From Kiritimatiellia bacterium (GTDB taxonomy: Bacteria > Verrucomicrobiota > Kiritimatiellia > RFP12 > UBA1067): DNA of 21,077 nt. The position numbers and the translations under genes were made by a program. This document shows, piece after piece, positions 15,140 through 21,077 of this stretch; position 1 is the first letter of the stretch; the number at the start of each line of letters is the position of its first letter. Under the pieces are notes generated by a model. That model was not told where the DNA came from. It did not search any database and saw only the letters and a list, made by a program, of their open reading frames with translations. The stretch covers positions 1 to 21,077 of the forward strand of contig CAAFYT010000063.1 in NCBI GenBank assembly GCA_900767325.1, read 5' to 3'.

Positions 15140-15148
15140 ATGCGGAAA

Positions 15149-16945
15149 ATGATGAAGAGAGTCCATATGGTCGGAATCGGCGGCGTGGGCATGGCGGGTC
15201 TCGCCCTGCTGTTGAAGTCGCGCGGATGCGAGGTCTCGGGCTGCGATCTGCACGCCTCGCCGCGCACGGCGTGGCTCGCGCGCCAGGGCATACGCATTCT
15301 GATCGGACACGCAGCGGCCCATCTCGAGGACGTGGACGAGCTGATCGTGACGCCGGCCGTCGCCCCCGAGAACGAGGAGCTCGCGGCGGCGCGGGCGAGG
15401 CATCTCGCCGTGCGTGTGCGCGGCGAGGTGCTCGCGGAGCTGGTGAACGCCGCGGATGGCATCGCGATCTGCGGTTCGCACGGCAAGACGACGACTGCGA
15501 CGTGGACGGCGAAGCTCCTGCGCGAACTGGGGGAGGATGTCTCGTGGTGCATCGGCGGCGAGACAGGCGACTTTCCGGTGGCGGGCGTGGGCGCGGGAGC
15601 GCTCGTCGTGGAGGCGGACGAGAGCGACGGAACGCTGGCGCTCTACCGGGCGAAGACGCTGGTCGTCAACCGCTGCGACTACGACCACCCCGACCACTTC
15701 AAGACGCCGAAGGCCTACTTCGCCTGCTACGAGACGGCGAAGGCCAACGCCGGCGAGGTCATCGAGGCGGAGCGCCTCTCCGCCGCGACGTGGCGCATAC
15801 CGGTCGTCGGCGAACACAACGTGAGGAATGCGCGCGCGGCGATCGAGGTCGCGTTGCGGCGCGGACATCCGCGCGCGGCGATCGAACGGGTGCTGCCGCG
15901 CGTGGTGGCGGAACTGCCCGATCGGAGATTCCAGCGCATCGCCGAGGGCGTCCACATCGACTACGCGCACCATCCCCTTGAGATGGCGTGCGCGGTCGGG
16001 ATGGCGCGCGAGGTCTGCCGCGGCAGGCTGCGCGTGCTCTTTCAGCCGCATCGCTACTCGCGTACGCGCGCGCTCTGCGCCGATTTTCCCGCCGCTTTCG
16101 AGGGGGTCGACGAACTCGTGCTCTGCCCGACCTACGCGGCGTTCGAGGAGCCCCTCCCCGGCGGTGACATCGCCGATCTCTACGCGGCCTGCCGCGCGCG
16201 CGTGAAAGCGCGCCTCTATCTGGCGCGCAGCTGCGAGGAGGCGTGGACTCACGCCATGCGCTCCCGGCGGCCGGGCGACGAGACGCTGGTGCTGGGCGCG
16301 GGGGACATCGTGCAGCATCTCTCGGTGCTGCCGAAGGAGACGCTTTGGATCGGACAGGGTTCGAATACGTGGCGGAGCGACCTCGACCTCGGCGTCGAAT
16401 ACCGGAAGACGACCTCGCGCGCGGGAGAGGCGGGCGCTTCGCTCGGCATACCGTGGATGGCCGGCATCCCCGGCACGATCGGCGGTTGGATCAAGATGAA
16501 CGCCGGCGCGTTCGGCCATTCCATCTCGGAGGTGATCCGCCGCGTGCGGGTCGATGGCGAGTGGATCGAGGCGAAGGACTGCGGCTTCGGCTATCGGCAG
16601 AGCGCGATTCGCGGCGAAATACAGGATTTCGAACTCGTCTCGCCCCTGCCGACGGGTCGGGCGGAGGACTTTCTCGCGCGTCGGAGGCGCTTTCCGCCGG
16701 GAACGTTCGGGAGCGTGTTCAGGAACCCCGAGGGCGATTTCGCAGGGCGGCTGCTGGAGGAGGCGGGGGCGAAGGATCTCAGGGTCGGCGGAGCGCGCGT
16801 TTGGGAGGAGCACGCAAACGTCATCGTGCGGGGAGAAGGGGCGACGAGCTCGGATGTCCTGGCGCTCGCGCGGCTCATGCACCGGCTCGTCCTCTTCCGC
16901 TTCGGCGTCTCTCTCGTGCCGGAGGTATGCGGAATTTTGGTATAA
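15149..16945 (+). CDS. murC-murB: Compact MurC-MurB fusion (UDP-MurNAc-L-Ala ligase / UDP-enolpyruvyl-GlcNAc reductase)
   Basis: One 598-residue protein for two consecutive steps of peptidoglycan precursor synthesis. The MurC part (about 1-385) has VHMVGIGGVGMAGLA, the ATP loop GSHGKTTT, EADESDGT, GEHNVRNARAA, IDYAHHPLEM, FQPHRYSRTRAL and YAAFEEPLPGG. The MurB part (about 395-598) has GQGSN, AGIPGTIGGWIKMNAGAFG, the catalytic Arg in FGYRQSAI, the catalytic Ser in GSVFRNPEGDFAG and the final Glu in LVPEVCG. Both halves are short. MurC lacks roughly 60 residues of its middle domain, and MurB lacks about 50 N-terminal residues and about 25 more between GSN and GIPG, all from the FAD-binding lobe. 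The frame is continuous. ATG 15149 fits the -10 spacing; 15152 is the alternative. The stop TAA lies inside the next gene's -10 box. Confidence 0.9.
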   Translation: MMKRVHMVGIGGVGMAGLALLLKSRGCEVSGCDLHASPRTAWLARQGIRILIGHAAAHLEDVDELIVTPAVAPENEELAAARARHLAVRVRGEVLAELVNAADGIAICGSHGKTTTATWTAKLLRELGEDVSWCIGGETGDFPVAGVGAGALVVEADESDGTLALYRAKTLVVNRCDYDHPDHFKTPKAYFACYETAKANAGEVIEAERLSAATWRIPVVGEHNVRNARAAIEVALRRGHPRAAIERVLPRVVAELPDRRFQRIAEGVHIDYAHHPLEMACAVGMAREVCRGRLRVLFQPHRYSRTRALCADFPAAFEGVDELVLCPTYAAFEEPLPGGDIADLYAACRARVKARLYLARSCEEAWTHAMRSRRPGDETLVLGAGDIVQHLSVLPKETLWIGQGSNTWRSDLDLGVEYRKTTSRAGEAGASLGIPWMAGIPGTIGGWIKMNAGAFGHSISEVIRRVRVDGEWIEAKDCGFGYRQSAIRGEIQDFELVSPLPTGRAEDFLARRRRFPPGTFGSVFRNPEGDFAGRLLEEAGAKDLRVGGARVWEEHANVIVRGEGATSSDVLALARLMHRLVLFRFGVSLVPEVCGILV

Positions 16946-16946
16946 T
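16938..16946 (+). promoter_or_regulatory. Extended -10 promoter of glnN (predicted leaderless)
   Basis: TGGTATAAT, hexamer 16941-16946, 8 nt before ATG 16955. The murC-murB stop codon TAA (16943-16945) is part of the hexamer. No SD lies between the box and the ATG. Confidence 0.7.
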
Positions 16947-16954
16947 ATCCGTCC

Positions 16955-19024
16955 ATGAGCAAGGTCGATCTGAAGAACTACGGGGTGGATGTCTTCTCGG
17001 AGAAGGCGATCCGCCGGTTTCTCTCGAAGAGCGTTGCGGCGAAGCTCCTCGCCACGATGCGCAACGGCGAGCCGCTCGACGCCTCCATCGCCGATTCCGT
17101 CGCCGAGGGCATGAAGAACTGGGCGCTGGGCCGCGGCGCGACGCACTTCACGCACTGGTTCCAGCCCCTGACGGGTGGCACGGCCGAGAAGCACGACGCC
17201 TTCCTCGAGCCGACGGGTCCCGCGCAGGCGGTGCAGCGCTTCCTCGGAAAGAACCTGATCGGCGGCGAGACGGATGCGTCGAGCTTTCCCTCGGGCGGGT
17301 TGAGATCGACCTTCGAGGCGCGCGGCTACACGGCGTGGGATCCGACCTCCCCCGCGTTCATCAAGCGCCACGAGAACGGCGCGACGCTCTGCATTCCGAC
17401 GGCATTCTGTTCCTACACGGGCGAAACGCTCGACACGAAGACGCCGCTCCTGAGATCCATTCAGGCGCTGAGCCGCGCAACGGAGCGGATGATGCGGAAG
17501 TTCCGCCAGGGAAAGGCGCATGTCGAGGTGACGCTGGGCGCGGAGCAGGAGTACTTCCTGATCGACCGCGGGTTCTACATGAAGCGTCCCGATCTGCTGC
17601 AGACGGGGCGTACGGTGTTCGGCGCGGCGCCAGCCAAGCACCAGCAGCTCGAAGACCACTACTTCGGGGCGATCAAGCCGCGCGTTCTCAAGTTCATGAC
17701 CGAGGTGGAAACGCGTCTCTGGGAGCTCGGCATTCCGGCGCGCACGCGCCACAACGAGGTCGCTCCGGCGCAGTTCGAGCTCGCGCCGATGTTCGAGGAT
17801 CTCAACCTGGCCGTGGACCACAACATGATGATCATGGAGGTTCTGCGTCAGACCGCGGAGCGCAATGGCCTTGTCTGCCTTTTGCACGAAAAGCCCTTCG
17901 AGGGCGTGAACGGCAGCGGCAAGCACTGCAACTGGTCGATCTCCTATGGCGGGCGCAACCTGCTCTCGCCGGGGCGCAATCCGCGCGAGAACGCCATCTT
18001 CCTGACCTTCCTTATCGCCGTCATCCGCGCGGTCGAGATGCATGCCGACCTCCTTCGGATGTCCACGGCGGGCGCGGGCAACGACCATCGCCTCGGCGCG
18101 AACGAGGCGCCCCCCGCGATCATCTCGGTCTTCCTCGGCGACGAACTCAACGCCGTGCTGGATTCGATCGAGCGCGCGACTCCCCTCGATTCGCGGAAAA
18201 GCGCGCCGATGCGAATTGGCGTGGATACGCTCCCGCCGCTGCCGAAGGACGCGACCGACCGCAACCGCACCTCGCCCTTCGCCTTCACCGGCAACAAGTT
18301 CGAGTTCCGCGCGCCGGGCTCCTCGCAGAGCTGCGCGAAAAGCCAGATGGTGCTCAACACCATCGTGGCCGAGTCGATCGACGCCCTCTGCGACAAGCTC
18401 GACGCGATGTCGGGCGCGTTCAACGCGAAGCTGCAGGAGCTGCTACGCCACGAAGTCGCGGCGCACAAGCGCGTCATCTTCTCGGGCGACGGCTACTCGG
18501 CGGAGTGGAAGCGTCTCGCCGCGGAACGCGACCTTCCCAACCTCTCCGACACGCCCGCCTCCCTCGCACCGCTCCGCGAGCCGCGCAATATCGCGCTGTT
18601 CTCGAAGTACGGGGTGCTTTCGGAAGGGGAGATGCTTTCGCGCTGGGAGATCGGCCGCGCAGACTACAGCCGGCGCATCCGCATCGAGGCGTGCATCGCC
18701 CTCGAAATCGCGCGCGCGATGATTCGCCCCGTCGTGGCGGACGAGTTCTCGAAGCTGGCGACGGCCATCGCCCAGGCGCGGAAGGACGGCCTCAAGACGG
18801 GGATACGCGGGCTGACCGCGCTCTCGCAGAAGCTGGGCGCGGGGCTGGACGACCTGCACGTGAAGTGCGACCGGCTGGAGCGGATGCTCTCGCGCGAGCT
18901 GGGCGAGTCGGAGCAGATCGCGGCGATGAACGACTTGCGCCGCACGGTGGATCGGCTCGAGGGGCTGGTGGACGATGCGCGCTGGCCGCTCCCGAAGTAC
19001 CGCGAAATGCTGTTCATCTACTGA
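16955..19024 (+). CDS. glnN: Glutamine synthetase, type III
   Basis: Dodecameric GSIII, typical of Bacteroidetes, cyanobacteria and some other phyla. The protein has 689 residues, close to the usual 700-730. The N-terminal GSIII-specific region includes FTHWFQPLTG (about 65-74) and a DASSFPSGGLR segment. The catalytic core follows: GAEQEYFLIDR near 195-205; RHNEVAPAQFELAPMFEDLN near 266-285, which contains metal ligands; DHNMMIMEVLR; HEKPFEGVNGSGKHCNWS near 313-330; and NRTSPFAFTGNKFEFRAPGSS near 440-460. The long C-terminal helical tail is also GSIII-like. The first ATG after the -10 box is used and there is no SD. It is followed after 22 nt by a DUF4139 gene with a good SD, so the two are probably co-transcribed. 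I see no NtrC or GlnR operator. Confidence 0.95.
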   Translation: MSKVDLKNYGVDVFSEKAIRRFLSKSVAAKLLATMRNGEPLDASIADSVAEGMKNWALGRGATHFTHWFQPLTGGTAEKHDAFLEPTGPAQAVQRFLGKNLIGGETDASSFPSGGLRSTFEARGYTAWDPTSPAFIKRHENGATLCIPTAFCSYTGETLDTKTPLLRSIQALSRATERMMRKFRQGKAHVEVTLGAEQEYFLIDRGFYMKRPDLLQTGRTVFGAAPAKHQQLEDHYFGAIKPRVLKFMTEVETRLWELGIPARTRHNEVAPAQFELAPMFEDLNLAVDHNMMIMEVLRQTAERNGLVCLLHEKPFEGVNGSGKHCNWSISYGGRNLLSPGRNPRENAIFLTFLIAVIRAVEMHADLLRMSTAGAGNDHRLGANEAPPAIISVFLGDELNAVLDSIERATPLDSRKSAPMRIGVDTLPPLPKDATDRNRTSPFAFTGNKFEFRAPGSSQSCAKSQMVLNTIVAESIDALCDKLDAMSGAFNAKLQELLRHEVAAHKRVIFSGDGYSAEWKRLAAERDLPNLSDTPASLAPLREPRNIALFSKYGVLSEGEMLSRWEIGRADYSRRIRIEACIALEIARAMIRPVVADEFSKLATAIAQARKDGLKTGIRGLTALSQKLGAGLDDLHVKCDRLERMLSRELGESEQIAAMNDLRRTVDRLEGLVDDARWPLPKYREMLFIY

Positions 19025-19031
19025 CAAAAGG

Positions 19032-19037
19032 AAGGAG
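19032..19037 (+). promoter_or_regulatory. Shine-Dalgarno site of the DUF4139-type gene
   Basis: AAGGAG with 9 nt to ATG 19047, in the 22-nt gap after glnN. It decides the start, since the frame is open upstream into glnN. Confidence 0.7.
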
Positions 19038-19046
19038 AGTGCAACT

Positions 19047-20510
19047 ATGAGATTCCGTTCCGTTCTGCTGGCCGCCGCGCCGATCGTGTCGATCGGACTT
19101 TATGAGAACGACATGGCCCTTGTGCGGCGACAGGTCACGCCGCAGAACGAAAGCACCTGCGTCGAGGTGGGCGACGTGATGCCGTGCGAAGGCACGCTCT
19201 GGCACACCTCCGCCGATCCCCTTGCGATTCGCACGTTCGAGGACTCGCCGACGATGACGGTCAGCTTCTTCGCGCCGCTGTCGATGTCCGAGTTGATCCG
19301 CCGCGCCCAGGCCGAAGGCGGCTTTGCGCTCAACATCGCCGATCGGGATGGCGAGAAGCATCAGGATTGGACGCTCTATTCAGTCGAGGGCGAACTGACC
19401 CCTCCGTCGCATCACCTGCGTCTCAAGTCGGGTTCGTTCATCGAGTTCGACGACTCGGTTGTCGCGGGCATCAGATTCGCCGATGGAATCGGCAGAAAGG
19501 GCCTGCCGCGGAACAAGACGACATGGGAGTTCAAGGGGGCGAAGAGTCCCTTCGAGATCGAATACGTCGCCCGGGGCGCATTCTGGACGCCGGCGTATCG
19601 CCTTGCGCTGGGGAGGGAGAAGTCGCGCCTTTTCATGAGTGGAAATCTCGTCAACAACCTGGCGGACTGGACGGATGTTGAGGCCTCGCTCATTTCGGGA
19701 ATCTGCCGTCTCACGGAAGGGCGTGGAGCGCCAATGCGGGGAAATGGCGCGATGGGGATGCGGTATTTGAGCTCCGGGGCCAAGAGAGCGTATGCGCCGC
19801 TCGCGAAGGTTTCGTCCGCTGATTCGTTTTGTGCTGACGAAGAGGCGGAGCCGTCGGACGACGGCTATCAGTCGCTTGCGGGTGAAGGGCGGGGCGATGA
19901 TATCAGCAGTCGGCCGCTCGGCAAGGTTTCGTTGGCGAAAGGCGAGCAGCTCGTCGTGCCGCTTGGCGTGCAGGAGCTGGAGGTGAAGCGGCTGGTGGAG
20001 TGGACGGAGAGCGGATTGTGGGATGCGGTGAAGTTCAGGAATCCGTTCGACTTTCCGATGCCGGCGGCGACGATTGAGGTCGTGGAGGAAGGGCGGCTTC
20101 TCGGCATGCCGCGTACGAGCTGGGCGAATGCGGGCGACGAGACGTTCGTGAAGATCACCGCGGCGCAGAGCGTGAAGGGGAAGTTCGACGAGCAAAGCCA
20201 GAATTCGAGAGGAAAGTGGACGAGCAGCATCGGCGAAACGATGGCCTTCAATGGGCAAACCTATCGAAAGGAACGCAAAATTGCGTTTTTCACGGTCGTC
20301 AGTTTCCGCAAGGAGCCGGTTGCGATGAGCGTGAAGCGCACGTTTGCAGGTGCGATTGCGAAGTGTTCGCTTGAGCCGAAGGAGACGAAGACGCGTCCAT
20401 CGGCGAGGAGGGAATTCGAGGTCAATTCCGTGCAGGAACTGATGTGGGAGTTCGATCTTCAGCCGGGTGAGAAGCGCGAGTGGACCGTCGAATACGACGT
20501 CTGGCTGTAA
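19047..20510 (+). CDS. DUF4139 domain protein (MuiA-like)
   Basis: Protein of 487 residues and unknown function. The N-terminus MRFRSVLLAAAPIVSIGLYENDMALVRR has a short hydrophobic stretch that may be a weak signal peptide, but no clear cleavage site. The IGLYENDMALVRR strand resembles the opening of DUF4139/MuiA proteins. The DUF4139-type core is visible as YVARGAFWTPAYRLAL near 172-187 and LVNNLADWTDVEASLISG near 200-217. A Gly/Met-rich low-complexity stretch follows (about 228-250), a common insert in this family. The tail alternates strands and ends in VEYDVWL. It lacks an obvious N-terminal DUF4140 domain and coiled coil. The start is set by AAGGAG 9 nt upstream. It is probably co-transcribed with glnN, which gives no functional clue that I can defend. 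Confidence 0.72.
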   Translation: MRFRSVLLAAAPIVSIGLYENDMALVRRQVTPQNESTCVEVGDVMPCEGTLWHTSADPLAIRTFEDSPTMTVSFFAPLSMSELIRRAQAEGGFALNIADRDGEKHQDWTLYSVEGELTPPSHHLRLKSGSFIEFDDSVVAGIRFADGIGRKGLPRNKTTWEFKGAKSPFEIEYVARGAFWTPAYRLALGREKSRLFMSGNLVNNLADWTDVEASLISGICRLTEGRGAPMRGNGAMGMRYLSSGAKRAYAPLAKVSSADSFCADEEAEPSDDGYQSLAGEGRGDDISSRPLGKVSLAKGEQLVVPLGVQELEVKRLVEWTESGLWDAVKFRNPFDFPMPAATIEVVEEGRLLGMPRTSWANAGDETFVKITAAQSVKGKFDEQSQNSRGKWTSSIGETMAFNGQTYRKERKIAFFTVVSFRKEPVAMSVKRTFAGAIAKCSLEPKETKTRPSARREFEVNSVQELMWEFDLQPGEKREWTVEYDVWL

Positions 20511-20575
20511 AGCGCGAGCACGGCTGGCAAAACGCTGTCAAACCTGTTAGCGGGTCGAGCATTTCGTCGGCAGGG

Positions 20576-20590
20576 GTATTAACTCCGATG
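20576..20590 (+). repeat. Direct repeat GTATTAACTCCGATG, copy 1
   Basis: Exact 15-bp match to 20763-20777, with a start-to-start distance of 187 bp. Similarity extends weakly to the following TT. Copies of such a unit could bound a duplicated or inserted segment, but I see no transposase. Confidence 0.8.
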
Positions 20591-20647
20591 ATTGGCAAAA
20601 GGGCTTCGCGTCGTTCAATCTCTTTCAGTTTCCTTTCGTTTTTGTCT

Positions 20648-20686
20648 TAGCCGCAAAGAGGACACAAGGAGGCGCAGAGGTTTTTT
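20648..20686 (+). repeat. Purine-rich CGCAAAGAGGACACAAGG-type intergenic element
   Basis: The block runs from TAGCCGCAAAGAG through GGCGCAGAGG and ends in six T. From general knowledge, similar purine-rich GCAAAGA/CACAGAGG strings recur between genes in many environmental bacteria. I see only one copy here, so calling it a repeat family is inference. No stem precedes the T run, so it is not an obvious terminator. Confidence 0.4.
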
Positions 20687-20709
20687 AGGAGGGTGGTTTG
20701 CGCGGAGAT

Positions 20710-20735
20710 AGTTGTAGTTGGAAGTTGTAGTTGTA
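20710..20735 (+). repeat. Imperfect 13-nt tandem duplication
   Basis: AGTTGTAGTTGGA (20710-20722) is followed directly by AGTTGTAGTTGTA (20723-20735), 12 of 13 identical. This is a simple slippage-type repeat. Confidence 0.75.
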
Positions 20736-20762
20736 GAGCGGAATTGTCATCATCCAGCAGTA

Positions 20763-20777
20763 GTATTAACTCCGATG
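20763..20777 (+). repeat. Direct repeat GTATTAACTCCGATG, copy 2
   Basis: Second exact copy of the 15-mer at 20576-20590. It is followed at once by the inverted repeat AGAGCT/AGCTCT at 20781-20800. Confidence 0.8.
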
Positions 20778-20780
20778 GTT

Positions 20781-20908
20781 AGAGCTCTCGCGCTAGCTCT
20801 TGAGCCCCTTTGGGCACCACCGTAGCCGTCGCTTCGCGATTGCCTTCGGCAAGTGGATACGCCTTCGGCAGGCCGCATTCCCGCTTCGCTGAATTGGTAA
20901 TGCTTCGC
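20781..20908. repeat. Cluster of short inverted repeats with TTC loops
   Basis: It begins with AGAGCT/AGCTCT (20781-20786 and 20795-20800). GCCC/GGGC follows around 20804-20815. Then come CGCTTCGCG (20830-20838), TTGCCTTCGGCAA (20840-20852), GCCTTCGGC (20861-20869) and GCTTCGC at 20883-20889 and 20902-20908. A further GCTTCGC lies at 20603-20609. The spacing is irregular and the stems are short, so this may be a degenerate repeat array or a structured RNA. Confidence 0.55.
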
Positions 20909-20990
20909 GGCGCTGATTCGTCGTCCACGGACTAAAGAAGGTTAGAGTTGGAGGGATTAGGGCCCGCCAGCCATTAGCCATCGCAACACT

Positions 20991-21038
20991 CGCTGCGTAG
21001 ACCGTGCTGGCAAGTACTTCCTTGAGTACGCTGCGTAG
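20991..21038 (+). repeat. Direct repeat CGCTGCGTAG flanking a small inverted repeat
   Basis: CGCTGCGTAG occurs at 20991-21000 and 21029-21038. Between them GTACT (21014-21018) and AGTAC (21025-21029) form an inverted repeat. The function is unknown and the window ends shortly after. Confidence 0.65.
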
Positions 21039-21077
21039 TATAGCAAAAGATGATTGGGCTTGTAAAGCGGGCTTCAG

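Larger units (their letters stand above)
15112..15140. repeat. Palindromic divergent promoter between ddl and murC-murB
   Basis: TATTATACCA (15112-15121) and TGGTATAATA (15131-15140) form a perfect 10-bp inverted repeat around a 9-bp centre. Each arm is an extended -10 box facing outward. The predicted start sites are about 40 bp apart, closer than one RNA polymerase footprint. Confidence 0.85.
20511..21077. other. Non-coding, repeat-bearing region
   Basis: Last 567 bp of the window, clearly richer in A/T than the genes. I see no credible ORF, tRNA or rRNA. It holds a pair of 15-bp direct repeats, an imperfect 13-nt tandem duplication, a purine-rich block ending in a T run, a cluster of tiny TTC-loop hairpins and a repeated 10-mer, all listed separately. 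No intrinsic terminator for the preceding gene is convincing. It may be a degenerate intergenic repeat cluster; the right edge is open. Confidence 0.6.

Noticed and set aside
15140..15148. ATG 15140 as the murC-murB start
   Set aside because: It abuts the -10 hexamer and would lie upstream of the expected transcription start; 15149 or 15152 fits the spacing of the other leaderless genes.
14225..18088. Very long minus-strand open frame continuing upstream of ftsQ through ddl, murC-murB and part of glnN
   Set aside because: The translation is Arg/Ala/His-rich with no recognisable motif and runs antisense to well-supported genes. Only the ftsQ part from 14224 is real.
16243..19050. 935-codon plus-strand frame overlapping murC-murB and glnN
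   Set aside because: It is a shadow of the two real genes in another frame. The composition is extreme (Arg, Gly, Ala), whereas the overlapped frames have complete catalytic motifs.
20660..20690. Possible intrinsic terminator at the run of six T
   Set aside because: No GC-rich stem precedes the T run; the upstream block is purine-rich and cannot fold on itself.
20793..20981. 62-codon minus-strand ORF in the repeat region
   Set aside because: It spans the mini-hairpin cluster, has no SD or -10 box that I can see, and the predicted peptide resembles no family.
20511..21077. CRISPR array or attC-like integron cassette array
   Set aside because: Repeats are too short, too few and irregularly spaced, and no cas or integrase gene is in the window.

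Overview
This 21 kb window is gene-dense, GC-rich bacterial chromosome. I read 18 protein-coding genes on 1-20,510, followed by about 570 bp of non-coding, repeat-bearing DNA. I see no rRNA, tRNA, CRISPR array, insertion sequence or phage gene. The division and cell-wall gene order (ddl-ftsQ-ftsA-ftsZ), a compact MurC-MurB fusion, a divergent FtsZ and a type III glutamine synthetase suggest an uncultured member of the PVC superphylum (Verrucomicrobiota, Kiritimatiellota or Lentisphaerota). That placement is inference from gene content, not a phylogeny.

Layout. Positions 1-9,362 (+) carry three transcription units by my reading. The first is glnA (5' truncated), ilvB, ilvN and an RluD-type pseudouridine synthase. 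The second is an aspartic-protease-like protein, an acyl-ACP thioesterase and htpX. The third is a dCMP deaminase, tpiA, a leucine-rich-repeat lipoprotein and a MATE transporter. Genes within a unit overlap by 1-20 nt, mostly as ATGA or TGATG. Positions 9,359-15,105 (-) form a convergent unit, transcribed ddl-ftsQ-ftsA-ftsZ-mutL. Positions 15,149-20,510 (+) carry the murC-murB fusion, glnN and a DUF4139-type protein. The last 567 bp has no credible gene but holds several short direct and inverted repeats.

How it works together. The central block is cell-envelope and division machinery. MurC-MurB and Ddl make UDP-MurNAc-tripeptide precursors and D-Ala-D-Ala from a shared palindromic divergent promoter. 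FtsQ, FtsA and FtsZ build the divisome. MutL rides at the end of that operon. The left part is housekeeping metabolism (nitrogen assimilation, branched-chain amino acids, lipid, nucleotide and glycolysis genes) plus protein quality control. Two glutamine synthetases of different families, GSI and GSIII, lie at opposite ends.

Most notable observations. (1) Five promoters of the form TGnTATAAT lie only 6-9 nt upstream of a start codon, which predicts leaderless mRNAs for the first gene of each unit; genes inside units often have ordinary Shine-Dalgarno sites. (2) FtsZ has lost many GTP-binding and catalytic residues but keeps a near-perfect C-terminal FtsA-binding peptide. (3) The MurC-MurB fusion is strongly shortened yet keeps the catalytic motifs I can identify. 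(4) MutL has an eroded endonuclease motif.
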